64,000 nucleotides of DNA from an uncultured Phycisphaerales bacterium (GCA_903929885.1 CAIYWI010000060.1:1-64000); one strand, 5' to 3'; numbered from the stretch's first letter, positions 15,163-23,098 are shown. The notes: generated by a model not told the origin, from the letters alone. A program made the numbers and translations.

Positions 15163-17220
15163 TCACCACCACAGCCAGACACGGAGCGTGTCGAGCACGC
15201 GGCGGCTGGCGATCCATGCGAGCGTGCGGGTCGGACCGTCGAACTTGGCCTGCCCCTCCATGCCGGGGCGGAACCACGAGGGCGTGCGTTGGAGGCGGCA
15301 GTGCACCTCGAAGGCGTTGCGACCTTCCTCGGCCTGGGCGAGGGGCACGATTCGCTCGACGGTGAAGCTCACGGCCAGACTCGGATCGCTCTTGGGGCTG
15401 ACCTCGCCGGTCTGCCCGGGCGCGATCATCGTGATGTCGCGGTCGTCGACCTTCGCCACCACGAGCATGTCGGAGAGGTCGGCCAGGTCGAAGAGCTTGT
15501 CGCCCAGCTTGACCGAGGCGCCGATCTTGTCCTTGAGGTCGCCGGAGGTGATGACGCCGGCGATGGGAGCCGTCACGCGGCTGCGTTCGATCTGGTGGGC
15601 CAGCAGCCGGCTCTTGGCGCCGGCCTGCTCGGCCTTGGCCTTGGCCTGCTGGGCCTCGCCGATCTTGCCCATGCGGAGCAGCTCGTCGGCCTCCTTCTCG
15701 TACTGGAGAACCTGGCTTTGCGACTCGAGGGCCCCGAGGCGCATTTCGGTCGTATCGAACTCCACGAGCAGATGACCGGCCTCGACGGTCTTGCCGGGCT
15801 CGACGCCGTCGCCGAGCATGGCGATGCGGCCGTCGAACGGGGTGGAGATGGTGCGTCGCTCGCGAGGCTGGAGTTCGGCGGGGGCGCCGATGCGGTAGGT
15901 GGTCGAGAAGAGGAAGAGGAAGCAGGTCGCGGCCATGAGGGCGACGCCGGCGACCTTCCACGCGGTGTGACGGGGGCCGACGGCCCATGCCGCGGCCTTG
16001 AGCGAGGCGTCCCACGTGCGCAGCGGAATCGGCCGGGCGTCGCTGTGACGCACGGCGAGCACGGGCGCGACGAGGTCGAGCGTGGCCTGGATCAACTCGA
16101 CGCCCGCGAGGTCGATGGCGCCGTCGCCGCTCGACTCGACGGTCAGGACGCCCACGACGCGATCTCCCTTGGAATCGCCCATGCGAAGCGGGAAGGAGGC
16201 GACGCGGAGTTTGGCGTCGGCAGCGCCCAGTTCGCGGTGGGCCATGGTGACCGCCTGCGAGAGCACGACATCGCCGCCCTGGCCCGACGCCGCGGGCGGA
16301 GGAAAGAGGACCGTCTGCTCCTGGTCGAGACATTCCTCCATGGCGCGTTCGATCTTCTGCACCAGCGCCATGCGGCGATCGAGGTTTTCGGTGTCGCTCA
16401 TGGCGACCATGCGCACCTCGCGACGGCCCGCCCCTGCGCCGCGCTGCACGTCGACATTGCCGCCCGCGCCGTGCACCCAGCCCATGGCCACGCGATCGAC
16501 GGAGAGGTGGCGACAGAGGTCATTGGCGAACTGCAGGCAGCAGCCCTTGAACGTCGGCGCCTGGTTGATGGTCGAGAGCAGTCTCGCGGCGAGATCGAGG
16601 GCGGCCGAGGATGCACGCACCTGACGGAGGGCTCGCTGCGCCGCGTGAGAGAAGACGTAGCCCGAGAGCACCTCGGCCATCGCCAGCGTCGTCTGCAGCG
16701 CCTGTCTGGAGCGTCCGTCGACGAGCATCGCCACCACGCCCATCAAGGGTTGCGGGGCGGGGTCGCCGGGCGTGCCCGACGCCAGCGGCACGGCCATGAC
16801 ATGGCCTCGACCGCCGCTGGGGTCGTACATCTGATCATCGCCGTCGAGGGAGAAGACGCTGCACTGTCGGGTGGACGCGGCCGATCGTGCCGCGGCCTTG
16901 AGTTCGGCGAATCGCTCGACGGCGCGTTCGTCGACGCGGGCGGGGTTGACCAGTTCGTCGAGGGGCAGACGGGTGCGGCCCTCGGCGTCGACCACGTCCG
17001 GCGGGAGCGGCCACACCAAGGCGGCACGCGGCTCGGGGCCCGCGGGGGACTCGTTGGTGGGCGGGGGCACCTGAAAGAGCACGGCCTGCCGCGCGCCGGA
17101 GACCTGCCCGAGCACCGACGTGAGTCGCACGAGGAACAGGCGATCATCCGCGGCGGGCGCCGAGAGTTCGGCGACGATCCGTTGCCACGCGGGGGTCTTG
17201 AGGTTGGAGAGTTCGATCAT
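15163..17220 (-). CDS. GAF-domain HlyD membrane-fusion protein
   Basis: 685 residues. The N-terminal 400 residues are soluble and cytoplasmic by topology; about 205-390 form a GAF sensor domain (LLSTINQAPTFKGCCLQFAN ... GVLTVESSGDGAIDLAGVEL), and 20-190 may be a second, diverged one. A single membrane helix lies at about 421-441, followed by a typical adaptor: lipoyl half (IGAPAELQPRERRTISTPF), short hairpin with an Ala/Glu/Lys-rich coil (EADELLRMGKIGEAQQAKAK), second lipoyl half (VTAPIAGVITSGDL) and beta-barrel. So a sensory domain in the cytoplasm is tied to a periplasmic adaptor. Middle gene of the export-like unit; no pump gene adjoins it. Confidence 0.8.
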   Translation of the reverse strand: MIELSNLKTPAWQRIVAELSAPAADDRLFLVRLTSVLGQVSGARQAVLFQVPPPTNESPAGPEPRAALVWPLPPDVVDAEGRTRLPLDELVNPARVDERAVERFAELKAAARSAASTRQCSVFSLDGDDQMYDPSGGRGHVMAVPLASGTPGDPAPQPLMGVVAMLVDGRSRQALQTTLAMAEVLSGYVFSHAAQRALRQVRASSAALDLAARLLSTINQAPTFKGCCLQFANDLCRHLSVDRVAMGWVHGAGGNVDVQRGAGAGRREVRMVAMSDTENLDRRMALVQKIERAMEECLDQEQTVLFPPPAASGQGGDVVLSQAVTMAHRELGAADAKLRVASFPLRMGDSKGDRVVGVLTVESSGDGAIDLAGVELIQATLDLVAPVLAVRHSDARPIPLRTWDASLKAAAWAVGPRHTAWKVAGVALMAATCFLFLFSTTYRIGAPAELQPRERRTISTPFDGRIAMLGDGVEPGKTVEAGHLLVEFDTTEMRLGALESQSQVLQYEKEADELLRMGKIGEAQQAKAKAEQAGAKSRLLAHQIERSRVTAPIAGVITSGDLKDKIGASVKLGDKLFDLADLSDMLVVAKVDDRDITMIAPGQTGEVSPKSDPSLAVSFTVERIVPLAQAEEGRNAFEVHCRLQRTPSWFRPGMEGQAKFDGPTRTLAWIASRRVLDTLRVWLWW

Positions 17221-17259
17221 GCTGGCTGACTCCGCCGGCGCCTGCCGGACGAGACTCGC

Positions 17260-18234
17260 TCACTGCCGGGCGACCTTGGCTGCTTCGACCATCTTGACGA
17301 ACTCCTCGGTGGGCGAGGTGAATCGCACGTAGGCCGGTTCGCCGGCCAGCAATCGCTCGCCCCCCTTGGGGTTGGCCACCTCGACGCGCACGCGACGGGT
17401 GCGGCTGGCGGCATCGGCGGTGGGCGCGGCCTCGATGACCTTGCCCTCGCGGACGATGGGAGCGCCCGCCATGTCGAAGAGCACCCATGCCGCGTCCCCC
17501 ACCTTGAGGGAGAGGGTGACTGGATCCTGGGTCGGGGCCGGCGCGTCGATCCAGAGATGATCGACGTTGACGACCCTGACCACCTTGTCGTTCTCGGAGG
17601 CCGAGTGGCCCACATCGAGCATGACGTTGTCGACGATGCCGTCGAAGGGGGCCTCGATGCGGAACTTCTGCACGCGTGATTCCAGGCGATCGACCTGGAT
17701 GACCTCCTGGGTCTGTTCCATCTGAGCCTTGGAGACGTCGATCTTGGCGACCTCGAAGGCGAGGCGAGCTCGCTCGAGTTGCTGGTCGGAGGAGCCGCCG
17801 CCGGAACGGACTTCCTGCTGGATGCGATATTCGGTCTCGGCGAGTTCCATCTGCTTTCGGGCTCGCGCGACGGGCAGGTCGGTCTCGGCCCGAACCTTCT
17901 GGAGTCGCAGCAGGGCGCGATCCTCGGCCTCGTCGCCTTGGACGATCACCTGCCCCTTGGCGACCTCCTGACCGCCCCTGACGACGATGTCGGTGATCTT
18001 GGTGGGCACGGTGAAGCCCATGACGGCATCGCGACTGGGGCGAGTTACGGCCTTGATGGTCGAGAATGCGGCGATGATCGAGGGATCAAGTCCCCGGGCG
18101 GACGAGACAGGCACTCGCGCCGGCGGGCGATCGGCGGGTTGGGAGCCCGAGGCCTCGCGTGGCGTCCCGACCACCGCGGCCGCGGCCACGAGAGAGAAGA
18201 CGGCGGCCGACCACGACGTGCGATTCAATGGCAT
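17260..18234 (-). CDS. HlyD/RND-type periplasmic adaptor
   Basis: 324 residues with an N-terminal signal peptide (MPLNRTSWSAAVFSLVAAAA, cleavage near GTPREASGS). The adaptor order is clear: lipoyl half VTKITDIVVRGG-like segment (about 70-100), coiled-coil hairpin with RARKQMELAETEYRIQQEV (about 110-190), second lipoyl half FRIEAPFDGIVDNVML (about 200), then a beta-barrel with AWVLFDMAGAPIVREGKVIE. First gene of the unit, transcribed from a TATAGT box five bases before its ATG. Adaptors of this type normally dock onto an ABC, MFS or RND pump, none of which is encoded nearby; the partner here is more likely the site-2-protease fusion. Confidence 0.85.
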   Translation of the reverse strand: MPLNRTSWSAAVFSLVAAAAVVGTPREASGSQPADRPPARVPVSSARGLDPSIIAAFSTIKAVTRPSRDAVMGFTVPTKITDIVVRGGQEVAKGQVIVQGDEAEDRALLRLQKVRAETDLPVARARKQMELAETEYRIQQEVRSGGGSSDQQLERARLAFEVAKIDVSKAQMEQTQEVIQVDRLESRVQKFRIEAPFDGIVDNVMLDVGHSASENDKVVRVVNVDHLWIDAPAPTQDPVTLSLKVGDAAWVLFDMAGAPIVREGKVIEAAPTADAASRTRRVRVEVANPKGGERLLAGEPAYVRFTSPTEEFVKMVEAAKVARQ

Positions 18235-18239
18235 GCCTG

Positions 18240-18245
18240 ACTATA
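18240..18245 (-). promoter_or_regulatory. -10 element of the HlyD/M50/SecA unit (TATAGT)
   Basis: On the minus strand TATAGT ends 5 bases before the ATG at 18234. No Shine-Dalgarno sequence fits between, so the message should begin at or near the start codon. Confidence 0.45.
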
Positions 18246-18349
18246 CGGAAGCGAAGCGTGGCCGGTTTGGGGACTGGTCGCTCCGAGCGGGCCGTTCGCC
18301 ATGCATTCGGATGGGCCTTGCGTGCGTGCGGGTGGACGTTGCGGTCGCA

Positions 18350-18355
18350 TATCCT
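18350..18355 (+). promoter_or_regulatory. Possible -10 element of the DegT gene (TATCCT)
   Basis: TATCCTTG, 65 bases before the proposed TTG start; this unit has a leader with a Shine-Dalgarno site, unlike the leaderless group. Confidence 0.3.
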
Positions 18356-18407
18356 TGCAGCCCCGCGACGAGGCGTACGCGTGATCGACCGGCGCGGGGT
18401 CGCCTTT

Positions 18408-18413
18408 GAGGAG
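18408..18413 (+). promoter_or_regulatory. Ribosome binding site that sets a TTG start
   Basis: GAGGAG lies 7 bases before TTG 18421. The in-frame TTG at 18406 overlaps this site and so cannot be its start codon. Confidence 0.55.
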
Positions 18414-18420
18414 TTGCCCC

Positions 18421-19596
18421 TTGACGACCGTCACCGCCGCCGCCCCCGCCGCCACCCTCGCCATTGACGGAGGCACCCCGGTGTCGGCGAAGGCCGTGCC
18501 CTTCATGTCCACGGCCATGACCGAATCGGACATCAACGCCGTGCTGACGGTGCTCAAGTCCGGCATGCTGCGTGCCGCCACCAAGTGCGCCGAACTGGAA
18601 GCCCGCTGGGCGAAGATCACCGGCGCGCGGCATGCCATGACCTGCGCCAACGGCACGGTGGCCTTGCAGCTGGCTTATGAGCCCCTGTTCGCCTGCGGCG
18701 ACGAGGTGCTGGTGCCGGCATGGAGCTACATCGCGACGGTCTCGATGGTGGTGGCTCGCGGGGGCGTTCCGGTGTTCGTGGACGCCATTCCCGGAACTTT
18801 CCAGATCGACATGGCCGACGCGGCCCGCAAGGTGACGCCCCGCACCCGCGCCATCGCGGCCACGCACCTGTACGGATGCCCTGTCGACATGGACGCGGTG
18901 CAGGGGTTGGCCGCCAAGCACGGACTCAAGGTCATCTACGACGCGGCCCAGGCGCACCTGGCGACGTACAAGGGCAAGGGTCTGGGCGCCTTCGGCGACG
19001 TGGTGACCTATTCGCTGTACGCCACCAAGAACCTCGCGACGGGCGAGGGGGGCCTGGTGACCTGCAACGACGACGCGCTGGCCCGGACGATCGGCCTGTT
19101 GCGTTCGCACGGCGAGACCGACAAGTACCTGCACGAGGTCGTCGGGTACAACTACAGGATGAACGACATGGCGGGCGCCATCGGGCTGTCGCGGCTTGAT
19201 CGCCTCGAGGCGCAGACCGAGCAGCGTCGGCGCAACGCCGCCCGCTACGACGCGATCCTCGCACGCATTCCCGGGCTGAGCGCCCCGCAGACCACGCCCG
19301 GCGCCGTGCCGGTCTACCACCTGTACGTCGCGCAGTTCGACCCCGCGGCCTTCCGTTGCACGCGTGACGCGTTCTGCAACGCCCTGAAGGCCGAAGGGGT
19401 CCCCACCGCCATCCACTATCCGCGGTCGCTGCCCGAGCAGCCGGCGTTGTCGAAGTGGGACCGCAAGGACACACCGGTGGCGTTCTCGCTCAAGAACCGG
19501 GTGTTCGCGTTGCCGATGCACCACGACCTGACCGACGAGCACTTCGCGATTCTCGAGGAATCGCTCGCGAAGGTCGCCAAGGCCATGCGGGCCTGA
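18421..19596 (+). CDS. DegT/DnrJ/EryC1-family aminotransferase
   Basis: 391 residues from a TTG start at 18421, chosen for the GAGGAG seven bases upstream. PLP enzyme of the sugar-aminotransferase family that adds an amino group to nucleotide-linked keto sugars for envelope glycans. Features: GTVALQLAYEPLFACGDEVL near 78, PAWSYIAT, the aspartate in VIYDAAQAHLA (about 171-181, normally contacts the pyridine nitrogen), and PLP Lys203 in YATKNLATGEGG. The C-terminal HYPRSLPEQPA region is typical. No sugar biosynthesis genes adjoin it, so the substrate cannot be stated. A strong terminator follows. Confidence 0.88.
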   Translation: MTTVTAAAPAATLAIDGGTPVSAKAVPFMSTAMTESDINAVLTVLKSGMLRAATKCAELEARWAKITGARHAMTCANGTVALQLAYEPLFACGDEVLVPAWSYIATVSMVVARGGVPVFVDAIPGTFQIDMADAARKVTPRTRAIAATHLYGCPVDMDAVQGLAAKHGLKVIYDAAQAHLATYKGKGLGAFGDVVTYSLYATKNLATGEGGLVTCNDDALARTIGLLRSHGETDKYLHEVVGYNYRMNDMAGAIGLSRLDRLEAQTEQRRRNAARYDAILARIPGLSAPQTTPGAVPVYHLYVAQFDPAAFRCTRDAFCNALKAEGVPTAIHYPRSLPEQPALSKWDRKDTPVAFSLKNRVFALPMHHDLTDEHFAILEESLAKVAKAMRA

Positions 19597-19635
19597 GACC
19601 TTGGAGGTCGACATCGGCGAATCCGCCAATGAAAC

Positions 19636-19661
19636 ACGGCCGTCGCGATCGCGACGGCCGT
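19636..19661. terminator. Bidirectional terminator, 26-bp perfect palindrome
   Basis: A perfect 26-bp palindrome (13-bp arms, starting ACGGCCGTCGCG) lies midway between the convergent DegT and bactofilin genes. On the plus strand it is followed by TTGCTT and on the minus strand by GTTTCATT, weak T-rich tracts. Position and symmetry fit a shared intrinsic terminator. Confidence 0.75.
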
Positions 19662-19684
19662 TTGCTTGGTGGAGGCAGGAGGCA

Positions 19685-20149
19685 TCAGGCGGCGGCCGGG
19701 GTCGCCGGCGGCGCGGGCAGCGGCGGTTGCGACTGCACCTTGGCGTCTGGACCGATGCGGAAGAATCCGCCGTCGATCAGTGCGCCTTCCTCGATGACGA
19801 GGGTGCGGGCGTCGCAGTCGCCCTTGACGCGGGCATTGGGACCGATGTGAACGGTGCCGCCGCAACTGACTTTCGCGTCGAGGAAGCCGGCAATCTCGAC
19901 GGCATGTCCTGCCTCGACGGTCTTGGTGATGGTGCGGGCCTTCTCGCCGATGGTGACCTTGCCGCAGGTCACGAGCTTGCCGACGTAGCTGTGGGTCTCC
20001 CGGACGGCCAGGTCGTCGAGGATGACGCCCTTGTAGCAGAGGGAGCAGCTGGCGGTGCGGGCGTTGGTCGGAACGAGAATGACCTTCCCGCAGTGGTAGC
20101 AGAGGACCCTTCGGAGCGGAACGGAGGCGGCCATGTGGGGAGTCTCCAT
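19685..20149 (-). CDS. Bactofilin with N-terminal zinc ribbon
   Basis: 154 residues. Residues about 17-40 carry two Cys pairs, CYHC and CSLC, spaced as a zinc ribbon. From about 55 to 140 the sequence has the short repeating beta turns of a bactofilin right-handed helix (VTCGKVTIGEKA, VEIAGFLDAKVSCGGTVHIG, VKGDCDARTLVIEEGALIDG). The tail is Pro/Ala-rich. Bactofilins polymerise without nucleotide into filaments that organise envelope synthesis. Follows the second bactofilin after a hairpin. Alternative start ATG 20134. The combination with a zinc ribbon is unusual in my experience but the ribbon is clear. Confidence 0.75.
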   Translation of the reverse strand: METPHMAASVPLRRVLCYHCGKVILVPTNARTASCSLCYKGVILDDLAVRETHSYVGKLVTCGKVTIGEKARTITKTVEAGHAVEIAGFLDAKVSCGGTVHIGPNARVKGDCDARTLVIEEGALIDGGFFRIGPDAKVQSQPPLPAPPATPAAA

Positions 20150-20154
20150 CGTGC

Positions 20155-20188
20155 ACGCGAACGCGGCTCAAGGGAGCCGCGTTCGCGT
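20155..20188 (-). terminator. 14-bp-stem hairpin between the two bactofilin genes
   Basis: ACGCGAACGCGGCT (20155-20168) pairs perfectly with 20175-20188 across a six-base loop. It lies after the stop of the upstream bactofilin gene and ends 5 bases before the start of the downstream one on the minus strand. There is no T-run after it on the minus strand, so it may be a partial terminator or an mRNA-stability element that sets the ratio of the two proteins. Confidence 0.6.
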
Positions 20189-20217
20189 GTCCTGATCCGG
20201 ATGTGGTCGGTGCCTGC

Positions 20218-20682
20218 TCAGGCGGCGTTCACCGCGCGGGAAGCCCAGTCGGACTGAGTGGTCTCGGTGTTGTTCCACTCGGTGTTGCTGGTCTTGGCGG
20301 GCTTGGTCTCGTACTGGGAGGCGCGCTTGCGGTCGGCGGCCATGATGGCCTCGGGGCCGACGGCGACGTGGCCGACGAAGGTCGCGCCCTCGGCGACGAC
20401 CAGGGCGGCGGCGGCGATGTCGCCCTTGACGACGGCCTTGCCGGTCAGCTGGAGACGCTCGCGGGCGATCAGATCGCCGTCGACGTCGCCATCGACGATG
20501 ATCGTGGCGGCCTCGACGCGGGCGTTGCAATCGGCGCCGTTGCCGATCTGCACCTGGCCCTCGGAGGAGATCTGGCCCTCGATGGTGCCCCAGATCTGCG
20601 CGGGGCCCTTGAGGGTCAGCTCGCCCTTGAAGAAGGCGCCGTTGCCCAGGATCGTCGTGTTGCTGTTGTTCTCAGTGTTCAT
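20218..20682 (-). CDS. bac: Bactofilin (polymer-forming cytoskeletal protein)
   Basis: 154 residues from the ATG at 20682, which has GGAGG nine bases upstream. The core (about residues 8-115) is the typical bactofilin solenoid: NTTILGNGAFFKGELTLKGP, IWGTIEGQISSEGQVQIGNG, VDGDVDGDLIARERLQLTG, AVVKGDIAAAALVVAEGATF. Flexible polar ends follow, as in the family. Forms cytoskeletal filaments at the membrane that direct cell-wall or stalk assembly. Lies upstream of a second, zinc-ribbon bactofilin, so the two may copolymerise. Confidence 0.9.
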   Translation of the reverse strand: MNTENNSNTTILGNGAFFKGELTLKGPAQIWGTIEGQISSEGQVQIGNGADCNARVEAATIIVDGDVDGDLIARERLQLTGKAVVKGDIAAAALVVAEGATFVGHVAVGPEAIMAADRKRASQYETKPAKTSNTEWNNTETTQSDWASRAVNAA

Positions 20683-20734
20683 TGTGCGAGCCTCCAGCTC
20701 AATAAGGATGACGTTCTTCCACCTGTCCACACCC

Positions 20735-20744
20735 GGAATGTTCC
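20735..20744. promoter_or_regulatory. Short inverted repeat GGAA-TG-TTCC
   Basis: A GGAA/TTCC dyad with a 2-base centre in the 245-bp gap between the bactofilin and xdhC genes, about 55 bases upstream of the bactofilin ATG. It could be an operator, but it is short. Confidence 0.2.
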
Positions 20745-20916
20745 ACACTCCGAAGCCGTTCGTGACACGCGTCCCGTCGGCACCACACCTATCGACGACG
20801 CCCGCGGACCATCACGAAAAGCGACCCCCGGTTCACGCCCCCTCGCGATGCCCCGTTTTCGTGTCGCCCGGGCGGGGGATCGCCCCCCTTGGCGGCCCCG
20901 TGGCGGGCCCTGCCCG

Positions 20917-20922
20917 TACGAT
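20917..20922 (+). promoter_or_regulatory. -10 element of xdhC (TACGAT)
   Basis: TACGAT ends 5 bases before the GTG at 20928, the same spacing as at 18240-18245, 26650-26655 and 29008-29013. It supports the GTG as start of a leaderless message. Confidence 0.4.
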
Positions 20923-20927
20923 GCCTC

Positions 20928-21716
20928 GTGTCCAGCGACCTCGACATGCTGCTCGCCGCCGCCCGCATGGGGGATGAGGGCACTGCCTTCGTGCTCCTCA
21001 CGGTCGTGAGCGCCAAAGGCAGCACCCCGCGCAACGCGGGCGCGAAGATGATCTGGAAGCCCGGACCCAGCCCCGAGGGCGAACTGATGGGCACCGTCGG
21101 CGGCGGGCAGTTCGAACTGCTCGCCCTCGATGCCGCTCGACGGCACTTCGAGCGACGCTCCTGCGGGATGGAGCGGTACGTCCTCGGCGCCGACGCCGAC
21201 CAGTGTTGCGGCGGCGTGATGGAGGTCTTCTTCGAGTATCACGGCCCCTCGCGGCGGATCGTGATCTTCGGCGCGGGCCATGTCGCTCGCGAGCTGGTGC
21301 ACCTGCTCGCGCCGGCCGGGCACGACGTGATCGTCGCCGACGATCGATCCGACTGGAACTCGAAGGAGCGTTTCCCGGGCGCCCGGCTGGTGCACGCATG
21401 GGACGACGCGATCGCTCGCTGTCGCGAGGCCACCGCCTCGACGCTCGCGGTGGTGATGACCTGCTCGCACGACACGGACTTTGACCTCTTGCGCCGGCTG
21501 CTGGAATCGCCCCCGGCCTTCACCGGGCTCATCGGCAGCCGAAGCAAGCGAGCATGTCTCTTCGGGCGGCTGGTCGCCTCGGGCGCGTCGGCCGAGGCGG
21601 TGCAGGCCATTCACTGCCCGGTGGGCGTGGGCGACTGCGGGAAGGAGCCGCGGCTGGTGGCCGTGTCGATCGCCGCACAACTGCTGCAAGTGGCCCGAAC
21701 CCTCCCTCGCCTGTGA
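20928..21716 (+). CDS. xdhC: XdhC/CoxI-family molybdenum-hydroxylase maturation factor
   Basis: 262 residues from GTG 20928. XdhC proteins bind molybdenum cofactor and help sulfurate and insert it into xanthine dehydrogenase and relatives. The N-terminal domain has GSTPRNAGAK (31-40), GTVGGGQFE (55-63) and QCCGG (92-96), the last pair of cysteines being a family trait; the C-terminal Rossmann domain begins RIVIFGAGHVA (about 110-120). Followed after 7 bases by a MocA-like gene, which fits cofactor editing. No hydroxylase subunit gene is in the window. Confidence 0.85.
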   Translation: MSSDLDMLLAAARMGDEGTAFVLLTVVSAKGSTPRNAGAKMIWKPGPSPEGELMGTVGGGQFELLALDAARRHFERRSCGMERYVLGADADQCCGGVMEVFFEYHGPSRRIVIFGAGHVARELVHLLAPAGHDVIVADDRSDWNSKERFPGARLVHAWDDAIARCREATASTLAVVMTCSHDTDFDLLRRLLESPPAFTGLIGSRSKRACLFGRLVASGASAEAVQAIHCPVGVGDCGKEPRLVAVSIAAQLLQVARTLPRL

Positions 21717-21723
21717 CGCCGCG

Positions 21724-22335
21724 ATGTCGATGCCGCACGCACTTCGCGACTCGATCTGCCTCGTCCTTGCCGCGGGACTGGGACGCCGCATGGGCGGCCC
21801 GAAGGCCTTGATGGAGGTGGGCGGGAGGCCGTGGTGGCGATGGCAGGTCGAGCGGCTCGGGGCGGCGGGCATGGCGTCGTGCTGGGTCGTGAACGGCGGC
21901 GTGATGTCGGCTTTCGAGTCCAGCCCCGACGCGCCGGCCGTTCGCACGCTCGCGGACGCATCGGCTCCGATGTTCGAGTCGATACGAACTGGTCTGCGAT
22001 CGCTGGGCCGCGTGCCGTCGTTCGTGCATGTGCTGCCGGTGGATGTTCCGTGTCCCTTGCCGACGACCTTCGCGACCCTCGAGCGTCGCGCGGCGGAAGG
22101 CGTGGCGGTTCCGACGCGTCTGGGCCTGCGGGGGCATCCGGTGTGTCTGGCAGGGACATGGATCGAACGACACGTCCTGGCCGCATCGCTCGGCGGCGAC
22201 GCGCGACTCGACCGGCTGATCCGTGGCTGGACGACGACGGTCGAGACGCCGCACGATCCGGACACGACCATCAACCTCAACACGCCGCGCGACGTCGATG
22301 CGTGGCTCGCCTCCGGGAGTTCAACCCATGCCTGA
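21724..22335 (+). CDS. mocA: MobA/MocA-like molybdenum cofactor nucleotidyltransferase
   Basis: 203 residues. The nucleotidyltransferase signature LAAGLGRRMGGPKAL spans residues 15-29, with the later HVLPVDVPCPLP carrying the metal-binding Asp and a GHPVCLAG motif that in MocA follows it. The family adds CMP or GMP to molybdopterin. Because the partner gene upstream is XdhC, the CTP-using MocA type is more likely than MobA. Start ATG 21724; the last 8 bases overlap the next gene. Confidence 0.8.
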   Translation: MSMPHALRDSICLVLAAGLGRRMGGPKALMEVGGRPWWRWQVERLGAAGMASCWVVNGGVMSAFESSPDAPAVRTLADASAPMFESIRTGLRSLGRVPSFVHVLPVDVPCPLPTTFATLERRAAEGVAVPTRLGLRGHPVCLAGTWIERHVLAASLGGDARLDRLIRGWTTTVETPHDPDTTINLNTPRDVDAWLASGSSTHA

Positions 22336-23095
22336 CGGATTCATCGAGCGCCCCACTGCGTTGATCACGGGCGCCGGCAGCGGCATCGGCCGCGAGGTGT
22401 CGATCCTGCTGGCTTCGGCGGGGTGGCGTTGCGTCCTCGCCGGACGGCGCGAGGATCGGCTCCGTGAGACGGCGGGGATGCTCTCGGGTCCCTCGCTCAC
22501 GGCGGCGTGCGACCTTGATTCGGCGGCGGCGGCCGAGCGACTCGTGGGTGAAGCGGAAGCGTGGGCAGGTCCGCTCGACGCCGTGATCAACAACGCAGGC
22601 TGGTCGCCTGTGGCGAACATCGAGGCGACGGAGGGTGCGTTGATCGAGCGGATCTTCGCGACCAACGCCATCGCCCCGGCGGCGATCATCGCGAGGGCGT
22701 GGAGGGCGATGGCGTCGCGTGCCCGGGCGCATGTCGCCGAGGGTCGAAGACCGCCGCGGGTGGCGATCGTGAACATCTCGACGATGGGCGTGCACGATCC
22801 CTTCGAGCACCTGTACGCGTATGCGTCGGCGAAGGCGTCCTTGCACCTGATGACCCGGTGCGCCGCCAACGAAGGGGCCGCGCTTGGCGTCAAGGCGTTC
22901 GCGGTCGCGCCCGGGGCGGTCGAGACGAAACTGCTGAGGCAGTTGGCCGACGAACGAGTCCTTCCTCGCCAGTTCACGCTCTCGCCCCGGGCCGTGGCCG
23001 AGGTGATCGTCGCGTGCGTTCGCGGGGAGCGGGATGCCGACAATGGCGGCGTGGTCTGGGTGCCCAGCCCGCCGATGCCCGCGACCAAGCCGTAG
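22328..23095 (+). CDS. Short-chain dehydrogenase/reductase
   Basis: 255 residues. Cofactor motif TGAGSGIG (14-21), structural NNAG, and the catalytic YASAK (Tyr and Lys four apart) with a Ser upstream in VNISTMG identify a classical SDR. GRREDR after the second beta strand suggests NADP(H). Overlaps the mocA-like gene by 8 bases and so belongs to the same operon. Substrate unknown; it has no evident link to molybdenum chemistry. Confidence 0.85.
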   Translation: MPDGFIERPTALITGAGSGIGREVSILLASAGWRCVLAGRREDRLRETAGMLSGPSLTAACDLDSAAAAERLVGEAEAWAGPLDAVINNAGWSPVANIEATEGALIERIFATNAIAPAAIIARAWRAMASRARAHVAEGRRPPRVAIVNISTMGVHDPFEHLYAYASAKASLHLMTRCAANEGAALGVKAFAVAPGAVETKLLRQLADERVLPRQFTLSPRAVAEVIVACVRGERDADNGGVVWVPSPPMPATKP

Positions 23096-23098
23096 ACT
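23093..23098 (+). promoter_or_regulatory. Possible -10 element of the symporter gene (TAGACT)
   Basis: TAGACTTG overlaps the SDR stop codon and lies 43 bases before the symporter ATG; same TAnnCTTG form as other heads of units. Confidence 0.3.

Noticed and set aside
10965..15365. A 4.4-kb open frame on the plus strand (and a 3.6-kb one at 11098-14688 on the minus strand)
   Set aside because: Both are shadows of the SecA-like and M50-HlyD genes in GC-rich DNA; their translations are low-complexity (Gly/Asp/Glu-rich or Arg/Pro-rich) and show no domain, whereas the minus-strand genes have full sets of motifs.
18421..20682. A sugar-glycan biosynthesis cluster based on the DegT aminotransferase
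   Set aside because: No nucleotide-sugar dehydratase, glycosyltransferase or acetyltransferase is nearby, and a strong terminator separates it from the bactofilins.
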